From Dimorphilus gyrociliatus (Eukaryota > Annelida > Polychaeta > Dinophilidae), in NCBI GenBank assembly GCA_904063045.1, contig CAJFCJ010000021.1, positions 186,001 through 250,000 of the forward strand: a stretch of 64,000 nt of DNA. The letters are read 5' to 3'. Below, piece after piece: positions 26,301 through 38,060 of the stretch. The translations under genes were made by a program, and so were the position numbers. The notes beneath the pieces were generated by a model. That model made no database searches and had not been told where the DNA came from. It was given only the letters and a program-made list of their open reading frames with translations. How positions within the stretch are numbered: the stretch's first letter is position 1; every line of letters starts with the position of its first letter.

Positions 26301-29300
26301 CGACCAGTCCAGCCTTGATTTCCTTGTGGACCAATTCTGCCGGTATCTCCTTGACGACCAGTCCAGCCTTGATTTCCTTGTGGACCAATTCTGCCGGTAT
26401 CTCCTTGACGACCAGTCCAGCCTTGATTTCCTTGAGGGCCAATTCTACCGGTATCTCCTTGAGGGCCAATTCTACCGGTATCTCCTTGACGACCAGTCCA
26501 ACCTGTATCCCCTCTTTCTCCCGGAGCTGCTGTTGTAGCAGGAACGCAAACGTATTGTAATACTCTCTCAGACATAAAGCTTTCAAAACGAGTAAATCCA
26601 TTTTCATTGTTTAGGTAGAGGAAGTAGTTCTTGTTTATTTCTCTTGGAGGATCAGAAAGTTCTCTTAGTTCATTTTCAGAAACTGTTCTAGAAATTCCAA
26701 CCGTGTAAATACTAATAGTATCATAAATACTGTTACTCGGGGGATTGCGTAAAAGATTTGCTTGATTCACTTGAGAGTTCTGATCCCTAGTAGCGCGATT
26801 ATGTGTAATGAGAACAATAGCATTCCTAGCAAAATTTCTTTCACCATTTCGGTTTCTTTCGAAAAAACCTTCACCAAGTTGCAAGGCTCTATAAAAGCTT
26901 CTGCCGGATCTACCTCCAGCATTGTTAATCGAATTAGATATTCCTGATATATAATTAGTTTTTAAGTTGTTCAAATCATCACCGTAAGAATTAAATCGCC
27001 AAAGTGTTTGAGTCCAACTATCTCCAGCAAAGAGAACAGCAGCTATACGGAAATTATTGCTACTAAATCGTAGCCTATTAACTGTATATAGGACATATTC
27101 TTGAACTCTTTGGGCCCAGTTAGTGGTGCTATCACCATTTTCAGGTCTAGAGGCGTCTATAACAAACAATAAGTCAATGCTGAGAGTCATACAGGGAATA
27201 AAAGGAGCAAGAGTTGGTGGATCAGTTGGGGCATTGGTAGTTGGTGGATTGCAGACGTATCTAAGTACATTTTCAGTCATAGCTCTATCAATGCTAGTGA
27301 ATCGATTGTCATTGCTAAAGAAATGGAAATAGTTTTGATTTCTAATTCTTGGAGGATTTGATAAACCTCTAAGTTCTGTTTCGGAAGCTGTGTTTGTAAA
27401 GCCAATCATAACGACATTTATAGCATCATAATTTCCACTGGTTGGATTTCTTAAAGTATCGGCTTCATTAAACTGTAAGTTAGTGTCAGCAGTTGCTCTA
27501 TTGTGTGTTAAAACAACCAGTACGTTACTAGCCGTACGTCTCTCACCGTTCCTATTTCTATCGAACATATTAAATTTCGAATATTGGAAAGCAGCATAGA
27601 AATTTCTTCCACGAGAAACTGCATAATTTCTAATATTACTTGCCAATTGATTAAGATAGTTCTGTCTTAAAGTTGGTCTTGAATTGCCATAACTGTTGAA
27701 ATTCCATAGAGTCCTGACTTCGGAAGAAGTAGTTCCTCTAAACAAGAAAGCACCTATTCTTATTAAGTCTCTGCTAACATCTATACGATGAACAATAGTT
27801 GAAATATAAGCTGAAACTTGATTTGCCCAATTGTCAATACTATCTCCATTATCGGGTATAGAGGCATCAATAGCGAATACAAGGTCCAAATCAACATTTG
27901 AACAAGGTGAAAATGGAGCATCTGTGGAAGCTGGAGGGGATGGTCTGTTGCACATGAAAAACATGTAGTTCTCATAAATGCTGCGCGAAATTGTGAGGAA
28001 AGTTGATCTATCATTATCCCATAGGAAATAGTTTTGATTCTGCGTTTGAGGTGAGTTTGAAAGGATCGACAATTCATTTCTGTCAACCCTGTTTCCTATG
28101 CCTATCGTAATAATATGAACAGGATCTGTGCTAGTACCGGCTTTAAGAGCATCTGCGGTACCCTGTTGTACACTTGTATCTAGGGTGGCTCTATTGTGCG
28201 TAATTATAACCAATACATTTTGAGCATCAGGTCTCTCTCCGAATCCATTCCTACCAAAAAGTCCAAGGGATTGAAGTAGAGCTGCATTAAAGCTTCTACC
28301 TTGATTATTTCTGTTGTTAATGTTTTGAGCTATACCCGAAATTCTCGCAAGTAAATTTTCTTTATTGTCGCCATAGCTTCCCAAAAACCAAACAGTTTCA
28401 GCACTGGTACTGCTGAATAATATTAAACCAACTCTGAAATCATTTGAAGATATTGTTAATTCATTTGTTGTATCCTCAATAACTTGTTGAACAACGCCTG
28501 CCCAATTACTTATCTCATCATTATCAGGCATGGAGGTGTCGATAGCGTATACAAGATCGATTCTTCTGTTTAGGCAAGGAGAATAGAGAGGCATAGGAGT
28601 TACTGTTGTGTCTGGTGGTGGACATGCTTGTGAGAGAATGTCTCTAACTAAAGTGTTTAAAATTTGAGTGAAATCAGTCAAAATGAAATAGTTTTGGTTT
28701 TCTTGATTTGGTGGTGAAGACATGTCTTTTAAGAGCTGGATGGCGTTTCTAATTTCATCCACAGTATATTTTGCGGGAGGATTATTCACGTTGAAACTCT
28801 GACCAACACCGATAACATATATTGCGACACCATCATCCTTTAAAAGTTGTGCATTTGGTACTGTTTTTTCGACTTCTCTATTGGGATGACCGTCAGTTAG
28901 AATAACTAAAATATCCCTTACACTTTGTCTAGAACTTCTTTGTCTCCTAAATACTTCGTCACGTACTATTTGCAAACCCTCTTGGGTATTTGTAAAACCA
29001 TTTGGGACAGGAAGACTATTAACTGCATTTTTTACTCCATCTCTTGTGTAATGAGCATCTAAATTAAATCGGAGTCTTCCAGCATTGGCAAAAGTTACAA
29101 CACCAATATTAACCTCATCTTCAGCAATATTGACTCTATCTACGAAAGAGTTAATAGAATTTTTAACATCCTCCCAAGCCTGCAGCGAACCGCCTTCATC
29201 TGGTTTTATTATAGAACCGGATCGATCAACAAGGAAAACGATATCAGCTTGACCACACTCTGAATTGATAAAAAATAATATTTTAATAATGTACGTTAAT

Positions 29301-31520
29301 TTGATTTGAATAAAAGATTTGACAAAAATACAAAAGAAATCAAAAACAGCTGATTCATTTTTTCACTTTTTTTAAACAAAAAAAAAGAATAAAATATACA
29401 TTTCTAGGAAAAACAGATATTCAAGAAAACATGAAAATTACAACTAATTATAAATAATATCAGTTTAATAAATGAATCTAACATTTTGTTTACTGATAGA
29501 TGTGCCATCTACAGTAAGAAAAAAAACGCATACGAAAGGGCGCGTGTCGTAAGAGGTAGAAATAGTGGAAATTACTCCTGTCTCTATTCAGGTATTGTAT
29601 TTCCACATTATGAAATCAAATTCATCGATGACTAAACAGTTTGTCACAAATGTTGTTGAAATATACAATATGTATTTATCTATAAACCTATATATATATA
29701 TGCATATTCAGACCTTTCTGTACGCATTGTATGCTTTAGGGTTAGGGAAATATTAGTTATACAGGTGAGAATATACTAAGGTTGAATGACTTTGAGTCAA
29801 AGTGATCACGTGATGTGTAATAATTTATAATTCGACAACCTTGATCTTTCAAAACTGTCTGGCAAAGATTTAAGCAAAGAGTCAGGCTCTATTCATCCGT
29901 TTATCAAGAATTCTAAGACGAAGGAATTTAAAGAAGAATAACACAAGGAAATATATATAACAAAAGAAATCTGGAGTAAAAGAGTGCCCCTCTAACAATC
30001 CGGTCATTTAGTACATTTTAAAGTAATTAATGCCTACAAATTTTTAATCTGTCTTTATATTTCAGTTTATGCCTAACTGTTTCATTAAAAGACTTAATTT
30101 AAGAAATAATTTATAGTCTTAAAGTAATCCGATCCTACAAAAAGATTTCAAACAGATGAATACAGAGATAGAATAAACGAATATATTTATGAGTATATTT
30201 AGTTAGTTATATGACCTACTTGCAAAAATTGATCTATTGAACTAATAACTATTAATAATAATAATACAATAAGTAGAATTTATAAGGAAAAACAATATTA
30301 GTTCTATAGTACAGAGTCTCATTTATAAAGAATTTTCATACTTTCGCTGTAACAATCTAAATGCCACTAAGACATGAGAATTGAATAGATACACCCACGT
30401 GGCTAAAAGTGTGAGATCTGCTATTTACGGAGTTACGTGACGATTTCATTTTTATACTAAAAAAAGAAATCTGGGGGTCTCTTTTTTACAAAAGTACTTC
30501 AATTGTATCATTCACGTTTATGGAAGAAAAATTTTTGCAAAAATCTATTTAAATAAGCTTGAATACAGATTACAGGAAAAGTGGGCGGCTGACTTCAATA
30601 TCATTGCGCTTCACCCCCTGGTCTACTGTACTCCCACAGCCACCCCCTCTTTAATATTGTTAAGTACAATATAAAAATATTTCAACAGCTTTTACCCTAA
30701 GAAATATGATCTAGAAAGAAATGTTGAGAATTTATAATAATAATTCATTCTCGATAAATAAAAGTGAACACTTATCTAAGAAGACAAAATACATTAATCA
30801 ACGCTTTTGCGCTCTTACCATTTGTTACATTTTCGGTTTCTGAATGAATATAATAAATAAGAAGTTTTAAATGCATATGTTTTTATAAGCATGCTTATGA
30901 AAGAATAAAATATCAGTGGACCTGAATTTTTTGTTTCTTGAAGAGAATACCAATTAATAGAAAATATATATTATAATAGAATAAATAGTATTAAACCATA
31001 AAATTTTAGAATTAATAAATGAGTGCATTCGAAGCGAAAAATTATTCCCATTAATCACCCTATCTCTCTTCTTAATCGTGTCAAAATATTTTGCCTTAAT
31101 CATATAACTTAAACTACTTACGGGCTTCGACTTGATTTAAGTTATTTAGAAGAGCAAACAATACTGCAAAGAGGAAATTTCCAACCTTCTGTAAAAAAAG
31201 AATTAAGAGCAATATAGTTCATATAAAGAGAAACAGGTAGAATCAATATACTGTATATTGTGAAAATACAAGAAAAAATGAGTTGGCCAATAACTAGACA
31301 ATTTCAACATAGTTAAACTAAGGAAAAAACGTAAGGGCGGCATCTACTGGACCACTCTACACATGACTGAACAGTCTAATTTGCATATGACTGCTTCTTT
31401 CAAAATCACGAACAGGTTTTACCAATATCAATGTCGGACATATTCATCAAACTTATTTCATATATTTAAGTATAATATGATATATAATAATTTGCTATAT
31501 ATATAGTAATATATATAATG

Positions 31521-31564
<44 letters not shown>

Positions 31565-32153
31565 ACCGTTTATAAATAGATAGAATGAAATATCTGGCCT
31601 AATGTCGAGGGGGGGAAGAATGTCTTATTAAAAGGCCATGAAAAATCGAGGGCGGCGCCCACGAATAAAAAAATCTTACTTTAATTTTGTCTTAAATAAA
31701 ACATATAAAAAATATCGCCAACTTGTAAAAAAAAAAATTCTACTTCAATGTTGACCAAACTTTTTGAATATATAAGTAAAGGGTAAACATAGTGAAGCAA
31801 ATAATACAACGCCTCCGTTCAAGTCGACGTTCTTTGGTGCAAAATAAAATTGACTTAGAATAACTAATACCTGCTAAAAAATGTTTGGTATTTGCGACTG
31901 TACCGAAAACACCAATTGTTAACATATTTCTTAGAAATTCAAAATTTCTATATATGATAAAAGTACGACGTATTATTTTTTTAAAGATATACTCTAGACC
32001 TATTGGAAAAAATGAGGCTATTAGAGAAATCTCTCTAATAGAGTCGCGTAAGGCGAGTCTGTTGAAAGTTATATAATTTAATTACATAGCTTTGACTAAT
32101 TTGATTACGTAAAACTACCGATTAAATTGTAATGTATTGCAAAAACTCACCAT
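23390..32153 (-). CDS. Secreted matrix protein: four VWA domains, long collagen region, C-terminal EGF modules
   Basis: Nine coding exons, minus strand: ATG alone at 32153-32151, then 31188-31122, 29259-25966, 25903-25175, 25116-24829, 24756-23809, 23733-23593 and 23505-23390 (eight after merging none; the count is eight in total), phases agreeing, 1861 residues. Signal peptide [14 protein letters not shown] at 2-15. VWA1 (about 28-235) has the MIDAS motif DRSGS (35-39) and TDG. VWA2 (255-460), VWA3 (476-693) and VWA4 (713-928) are similar to one another but lack that motif. Collagen Gly-X-Y repeats span about 937-1673 with a few interruptions and many Thr in Y. A cysteine-rich EGF-like module (about 1680-1730) and two EGF modules (INEC and DVNEC starts) follow. 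It is secreted, probably a trimeric extracellular or cuticular component related in design to collagen VI/XII or matrilins. No orthologue is assigned. Confidence 0.93.
26270..26512. repeat. 54-bp and 27-bp tandem repeat array inside the collagen coding region
   Basis: Three nearly identical 54-bp units start at 26270, 26324 and 26378, followed by two 27-bp half units at 26432 and 26459 and a final diverged half unit at 26486. On the minus strand each 54-bp unit encodes 18 residues, [18 protein letters not shown], that is six collagen triplets. Near identity at the DNA level indicates recent expansion or gene conversion. Confidence 0.95.
31523..31562. repeat. (AT)n microsatellite in the first long intron of the matrix gene
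   Basis: About 40 bases of alternating A and T in the intron between the isolated ATG exon and the signal-peptide exon. Confidence 0.95.
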
Positions 32154-33628
32154 TTTTCGCACACGACGAGTGGGACAACTGCCCTTGTGCGAAAAAAATA
32201 AAAAAATAGAAGACGAAAAGGTGGTGGCTAAGCGGAATGCGGAGCCTCTACAAAAGCTTGAAACCGCGAGGAAAGGCTTTTATAAAAGTCGTTAGGCCTA
32301 AAATTTGATTTGAATAGGGGTAGTAGTGAATAAAAGTTTAATGCCTGCGATCTCCTACGCGTTTTTGTTCTTTTATATTCTAGAATATGCGAAAAGTAAA
32401 CGATCGTGGGTGAAAAGAGCTGAAAGAGGAATTAGCGACAATTCTCAAAGGGTTGCAAATATGGAGTTTTAGGTGACTGTTTTCAAACTGGAATTTTGGA
32501 TCCTATCTCTCGACTTTCTTGTTAGCATTGAGGTGGGGGGGAAATATCTTTAAAGTAAATAGCAACATCTGTAAACATTTGAACCAGATAAAGTCCTACC
32601 CTTTCACCGGTTGATTGACATGCTTACAAAGGCTGCACCAGAGGGCGCCGTCGTTCAGGCGAGCTCAATGCACGCCAGCTCTCTGCAGGTGGTGTCAAGC
32701 TGTCTATACGTGCCAATTATTTGACCAGCATTTGTAAACAAACATTAGAAGAACGGGAAAAAGCGTTCGTGTTTAGATGAGAGAATAGTTGTTACAATTA
32801 GTTGGGAATTAATTTAGTTAAGCGAAACTGGAAAAGGGATTAATCCATGTGACGCGCCTTTGTTAAATACGATACCCAGCGTTTCGTATCGAAATGCTGA
32901 TAACCAGATGAAATTACCTAGAAGAGAAATTTTTGTTTCGATTCGAAGTCGCGTGACTTTACTTGCCCTTAAATTTAGATTGCGTACAAAGAGTTCATTT
33001 AGAAGACAACATTAAGCAAACCATATTTAATCGTGATATACGATTAAAAGCAGAATAATGAAAAGAAAAAAATAAGAAGATTATCTTTTTATACTATATA
33101 GATCCATTTTCAAATATTTGCATACATTGATACATCAATAAATTGACATAAAAAAGAAAGTTCTTCTGCCATATTTGTGACGTTTTAACAGTAATATTAG
33201 ATTACGGTTAAATAGAGTTAAATAACCTCCTCTATTGTTTTCACTACTTTCTCCTCGATTATTTGTTTGCCCAATACGGGAGCAAAAAACTGTGAAAATC
33301 ATTTACTTTCTCTTTCTTAAAGGAGCGTCGTATGCCAGCGTGCATCCATCGTCGAGAATTGTCAAACAATACACTGGCCATCTGTCAATCATGAACAATT
33401 AAAGTGTCAGTAATTAAAGCGCTGCTTGATAGTGGCCTAGCGCAATTTGCCTCGCTGGCAAATTACATTTTACGGTTAGTCTTGTGTATTCAGATCGCAC
33501 GTTTGACATCCGGACGTAATCAGGTCAACTCCGGTATTTTCAACCAATCAGCAACGAGCAGCATATAAGCTCCACCTACTCGAGAGTCCGCACGTTGTTA
33601 ATATGAGTTAAATCATCGTTGTTGGAAC
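32154..33628. promoter_or_regulatory. Shared divergent upstream region of the matrix gene and FoxQ2
   Basis: The two genes diverge across 1.5 kb. The FoxQ2 side has CCAAT at 33544-33548 and TATAAG at 33564-33569, 60-65 bases before the ATG, a plausible core promoter. A cluster at 33365-33420 holds two AACAAT (SOX-type) sites, a perfect CTGTCAATCA (382-391, PBX-PREP/MEIS composite on the minus strand) and TAATTA (homeodomain). A perfect inverted repeat AATTTGCC-5-GGCAAATT lies at 33444-33464. Function is inferred from motifs only. Confidence 0.5.
32277..32288 (-). promoter_or_regulatory. TATA box of the matrix-protein gene
   Basis: CTTTTATAAAAG is a perfect 12-base palindrome containing TATAAAAG on the minus strand, about 125 bases upstream of the ATG at 32153. 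This predicts transcription start near 32250 and a 5' UTR of roughly 100 bases. The flanks are GC-richer. Confidence 0.6.
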
Positions 33629-34528
33629 ATGTCTTCATCCGATATGACAAATACGAGTTTAGCGGCATCAAATGCTCTCGCAAATTCTTTCAAGTACACT
33701 CTTCCTGGACCATTGCCTCAAGCTACCCATCTAATGACGCAAGCTGCTTTGGAACTTCATAGAGCAAGATTAATTGATTACACCAGCAGATTGAGATACC
33801 CTGCACTCCCCTTGCCTCATCCTTTTAATCAACCAATAGAACAAAATTTGCATCTTTTTCATAAAGATAGAAGATTCTTTAATTTTCATCAGGAAGAACC
33901 AAAACCAGCTCATTCATATATAGGACTAATAGCTATGGCAATATTATCATCGAAAGACAAGAAATTAGTTTTAAGTGACATTTATCAGTGGATTTTGGAC
34001 AATTTCTCTTATTTTCAAACTAGGGGACCAGGCTGGAGGAATTCAATCAGGCATAATTTAAGCTTGAACGACTGTTTTATCAAAGCTGGAAGATCAGCTA
34101 ATGGAAAGGGCCATTATTGGGCTATACATCCTGCCAATGTAGAAGATTTCCAAAAGGGTGATTTTAGGCGTCGACGAGCGCAAAGAAAAGTTCGGAAGCA
34201 CATGGGTCTAGCCGTTCCCGATGACGAAGACTCACCAAGTCCTCCACCTGCACCAACACCCGCAGTTATTGAATGGCAAGCAAAAATGTTAGCTCAAAAA
34301 CGAGAAGAAGAACGAAGTAAAGCTATAAAAACTGTGTCGAAAAGAAAGAAGCGTCTCTTCGATGTTGAGAGCCTTTTGGCGCCGGATACACCCGATCAAG
34401 AGGAAAGTGATATCGAAATCGACGTCGATGATACGGTAATTAACAGCGATGAAGAGGAAAAGACGTTTTTGCGTGAGCTCTCTCCAGTGAGTAATTCGCG
34501 AACGGCGTCACCACTGGATAATATTTGA
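33629..34528 (+). CDS. foxq2: FoxQ2 forkhead transcription factor
   Basis: Single uninterrupted exon of 299 residues. The forkhead domain spans about 92-185: KPAHSYIGLIAMAIL opens it, the recognition helix is WRNSIRHNLSLNDCF (136-150), and the wing region is ANGKGHYWAIHPANVEDF. The following basic stretch RRRRAQRKVRKHMGL (180-194) is typical of FoxQ2 and a likely nuclear localisation signal. Near the C terminus LFDVESLL (243-250) fits the EH1 motif that recruits Groucho/TLE co-repressors, followed by an acidic tail. FoxQ2 is a conserved anterior/apical-organ regulator in many invertebrate embryos. The intronless structure is common in this family. The start codon is the first ATG after the putative TATA box and gives a full-length protein. 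Confidence 0.95.
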   Translation: MSSSDMTNTSLAASNALANSFKYTLPGPLPQATHLMTQAALELHRARLIDYTSRLRYPALPLPHPFNQPIEQNLHLFHKDRRFFNFHQEEPKPAHSYIGLIAMAILSSKDKKLVLSDIYQWILDNFSYFQTRGPGWRNSIRHNLSLNDCFIKAGRSANGKGHYWAIHPANVEDFQKGDFRRRRAQRKVRKHMGLAVPDDEDSPSPPPAPTPAVIEWQAKMLAQKREEERSKAIKTVSKRKKRLFDVESLLAPDTPDQEESDIEIDVDDTVINSDEEEKTFLRELSPVSNSRTASPLDNI

Positions 34529-35407
34529 CAATGTAGTTGTATATTTTCATAATTTCGAAGACACGCATGATGCATTAAGGTACGTCTATACGTATTTATG
34601 AATATATTCGTATCTTCTTTGTTTTATATACATTCGTGCGTACGAGAAATTAACTGTTTTTTGTTTTCTATTTTGAATTTTTTATTATATATATATATAT
34701 ATATAAGTGTATATATACATATATATATATAAACGTGAAGCTTAAGGTTCATTAAAGGCGTCACTCAAACAAACAAAAATACTTTGACCTATTTACAAGA
34801 AACTTAAGTTGTTAATTAAAATTCTTTAGCATTTAGAAAAATTCTCTCTCTCCTTCTCTCTATCTCTCTTTCTTCTTCTCCCTCTTTCTCTCTGATTTGA
34901 AAATTTGACACAAAAGTAAAGAGAATAATTCCGACCAATTATTTGAAAACTCAGCTATATCATCCTATTAGAAAAGGAATATAAGAAAACGACAATAGCC
35001 TTAATAGAATTTAATTGATCCTGTCTACTAATAATTATAGTAATATAAGTTTATTCGAAAGACTTATTATATTAATCTTTTAACCGTTTTATGATACGAA
35101 ATAAACAAAGTTATAAGTTACAAAAGCATTGAAATTTATTCGGTTTGACATAATCTATTTTCACACCAAACTTAACGCTAATAAAAATAGATCGGAAAAG
35201 ATATGTTGAGTTGTCCTACTTCCTATTTGGGTTACTTGAGAGTACCTAATGTCTTGACTATAAAATCAATTTACTTTTCAATCGTTGAAAGTTTATTTCA
35301 AGAGTATTTTTTATGTACAGTATACAATTTATATTCTCGTTATAGAGTAAACTTTCAACATGTACATGAATAATAGTTATATATAGTATACAGTATGAAT
35401 TTATATA

Positions 35408-35443
<36 letters not shown>

Positions 35444-36999
35444 AAACTACATTTTAATATTTGCATATTCTTGCTTGATAAATAAAAAGATATAAGAGTA
35501 ATTATGTCATTTACCGCTAAAAGCTAATTATCATCGTAACTTGATATAAAATGGCAACAAAATTGGTAAATTGTAGTTGAAAGGTAATAAAAAAAATTAC
35601 ATAATGTGGAACTGAAATTAAAGTAGGTAATAATAATGAAGAGGCACTAGATTTTAATTTAAACTGTAGCGCGATCTTGTTCAAACGATTAAAATGGAAC
35701 GCTTAGAAATTTCTAGCTGCGCGCATGCGTCCTGACCTGTAATAGAATGCGACCGTTTGAACTTGAACAAAAAAAGAAGAGGAAATATTTTTTCACACCA
35801 AAAAAATACCTTACGATTTGACAACTGTTACTTTAATTGTTTATATACCTTTTTCCATTATTTCCTTAAATAGCCTCAAACATGAAATTATAACTGCAGG
35901 ACCATTTCGTATTTTATTAATATTTTTTATAAGTCAAGCAGAGCGCTTGAACAGCTGCGCTTCTGTTGTATACACGCATAGTCTCACGCACAGTTTTTTG
36001 TTCGTTGATAATTTGCCATTACGTCATCAAAAGTACACGCAACTTTCTTTTGCCCTGTCCATCTGCCGCCTCCCATATAAAATTGTGAAAAACAGAGGTT
36101 ATTTTAGAATTATTTTCGAATTAATATCCTTTTTGGTGAAGAAGACCGTTTATCTCGTTTCCTTCCCGAACACGTTTCAAACACACCGTTGCGAATACAT
36201 AATTTATTTCAAGTTGTCTAATTAAAAATCGAAGAAAGAATAGGCGTTCCTTTGAACGGAAGCGTTCTCTGTTTCTCATCTTTTAAATATGTTTCTACCT
36301 AATAGTTTTCACATCTAGAGGCGTCTTTTCGTGTGAATTGTCTACAGCTTTTTTCCCAACCCCCTCTGTCCCTGGAATTTTGATCATTTTTTCTTTCTCT
36401 GCTATAAAGGAAAAGTTTTAATGATTTTAACTGATGAAATATATATGAGAATAACAATAACATTTAATAGTTAAAAATATTAATTACCTCAATATACAAA
36501 ACTACAAAGTGCTCATCAAATAGGTATAACAATGCTAAAAGCATTTTGCGTTTGTTAGCATATCCAGACGAGTCACGAAAAAAAATGGGTCATTTTCCTT
36601 TGAACATCAATACCGAACGAAAAGAAGATAAAAGACACAATTTTTCAATTGATTTGTAAAACATATAGAATTATTGAAAAATATTTAATATATTAGAAAT
36701 TTCCCTTTTTTATTGGACAGGTTTTTGTTCTGCTGTATTTATAAATATTTAATAAAGAAATTGATAAATAAAATATAAAAGTTTGTCAAGTGAAGAGCAA
36801 ATGTGTTTCTGAATAAAAAAAAAAGTCGAAACAAACAGGTATTTACTTTTTAAACACCTTTTTTATTTATAACAATAATGTTTTTCTCAGCTTTTGTTTA
36901 TAACTGCTAACAATAATCAATTAACAATCTAATACCTGCTTTGTACAAGTGTTTTCTTTGATAATAATACAATTCTAAAAAGCTTCTATTCATAAAAAT
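34529..36999. other. FoxQ2 downstream intergenic region
   Basis: The region holds (TA)n tracts at about 34685-34705 and 35400-35440 and a CT-rich tract near 34850-34890. At 35700-35760 a GCGCGCATGCG (NRF1-like) site is flanked by TTGTTCAAACG and CGTTTGAAC, an imperfect inverted repeat. The 135-codon open frame 35818-36225 starts with TTG, has no recognisable domain and may be chance. Confidence 0.4.
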
Positions 37000-38060
37000 T
37001 TTAGTTAGCCATAATTTCGCAGTTGGTCCGTTGTAATTCGAGAATGAAAATCAGCTACTATTTGACTCAAATATCTCAACATAAAGAATAGACTTTGGAT
37101 GGTAACAGCTTAGGAAAAAGGAGAGAGAGAGGTGGGGGGGAGAGTCGTAGGGGAAGAAGGGATAGAATGCTCGTTCAAGATAAGTGGTTAAAGACTAGAG
37201 GGGAAGAGGGGGCAGCAGGATGAGGACTTTTTGTCCGCTCAAAGTACGCGGTCATCGCGCCTTTTCAACACCAACAAAAAAATGTAGAATGTCAATACTC
37301 AACGAAACTCAAGCGGCCGAAACCACTTTTGTGTGGAACGAAAAATGGATTAGGAACGTCTGAATAATTGAAAATTATTTTCGGAAGAGCACCGAACAAA
37401 CCCGATTTCGCCAAACAAAAACGTCGCCTTTAATCTCATTTCGACCCCCTGTAGTGCTGACGTCATAACTGAGACGTGCCAGGCGAAGTCTAGACGCCCG
37501 ATGTTTCTTTCAAGAGAAGTCTTTGAGTAAATATTTGACGACAACCCGCTGAGCTGATAATGACCCCGGTTTTGAGGGACAAAATGGCCGTCATATAGCA
37601 CTGACGTCTCTTTACGCTAGATCAGTCATGCGCTAATTTGTATAACGAAAAAAGACGCGCATCGCCGGATTCTACGGATTATTTTATTTTCGTTTGAAGT
37701 CTGGCCGACAAATTGCGCAGTTTTGGAATCGATTAACTAATTAGACGCCGACAGACGCCCTCACCTTGCTGTCGGAAATTAACGTTTGCGTGCGAACACT
37801 TTTTCTCTATAATATATATACGTGTATGTATTTACGTACATATAGATACAAGGCGAGTAACTGGGCGTCGAAATTACCTTAATAACGGCTGTGATTATAA
37901 AGGCTGGCGCCCTACTATCTCGGTCAGATCTCACCCTTCAATGGTTAGCGCAGCTGCCGTTTAATTGAGTGGCAAAACATTGTGGAATAAGAAGAAACTG
38001 CCGACTATATTAGCCACACTTGAAAATGGCGTTTAACATCTATAGTAGTGAGAACAACTC
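37000..38060. promoter_or_regulatory. GC-richer noncoding island with a full CRE
   Basis: This stretch is richer in GC and in transcription-factor-like words than its surroundings. A perfect CREB/ATF site TGACGTCA lies at 37458-37465, with TGACGTC again near 37601. ATCGATTAACTAATTAG (about 37728-37745) is homeodomain-like, and several GACGCC words occur. No coding frame is convincing. It may be a distal enhancer of FoxQ2 or of ADSL; the assignment is inferred. Confidence 0.3.

Noticed and set aside
26035-26607. Long frames on both strands overlapping the collagen region (also at 24349-24624, 25124-25537, 25403-25694 and 26246-26560)
   Set aside because: They are out-of-frame shadows of the GC-rich Gly-X-Y repeat coding sequence.
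35675-35775. Inverted repeat TTGTTCAAACG/CGTTTGAAC as a possible mobile-element terminus
   Set aside because: Short, imperfect, with no target-site duplication or transposase; kept only as a note in the regional entry.
35818-36225. 135-codon plus-strand open frame
   Set aside because: It starts with TTG, has no recognisable domain or splice context and an AT-driven residue composition; probably chance.
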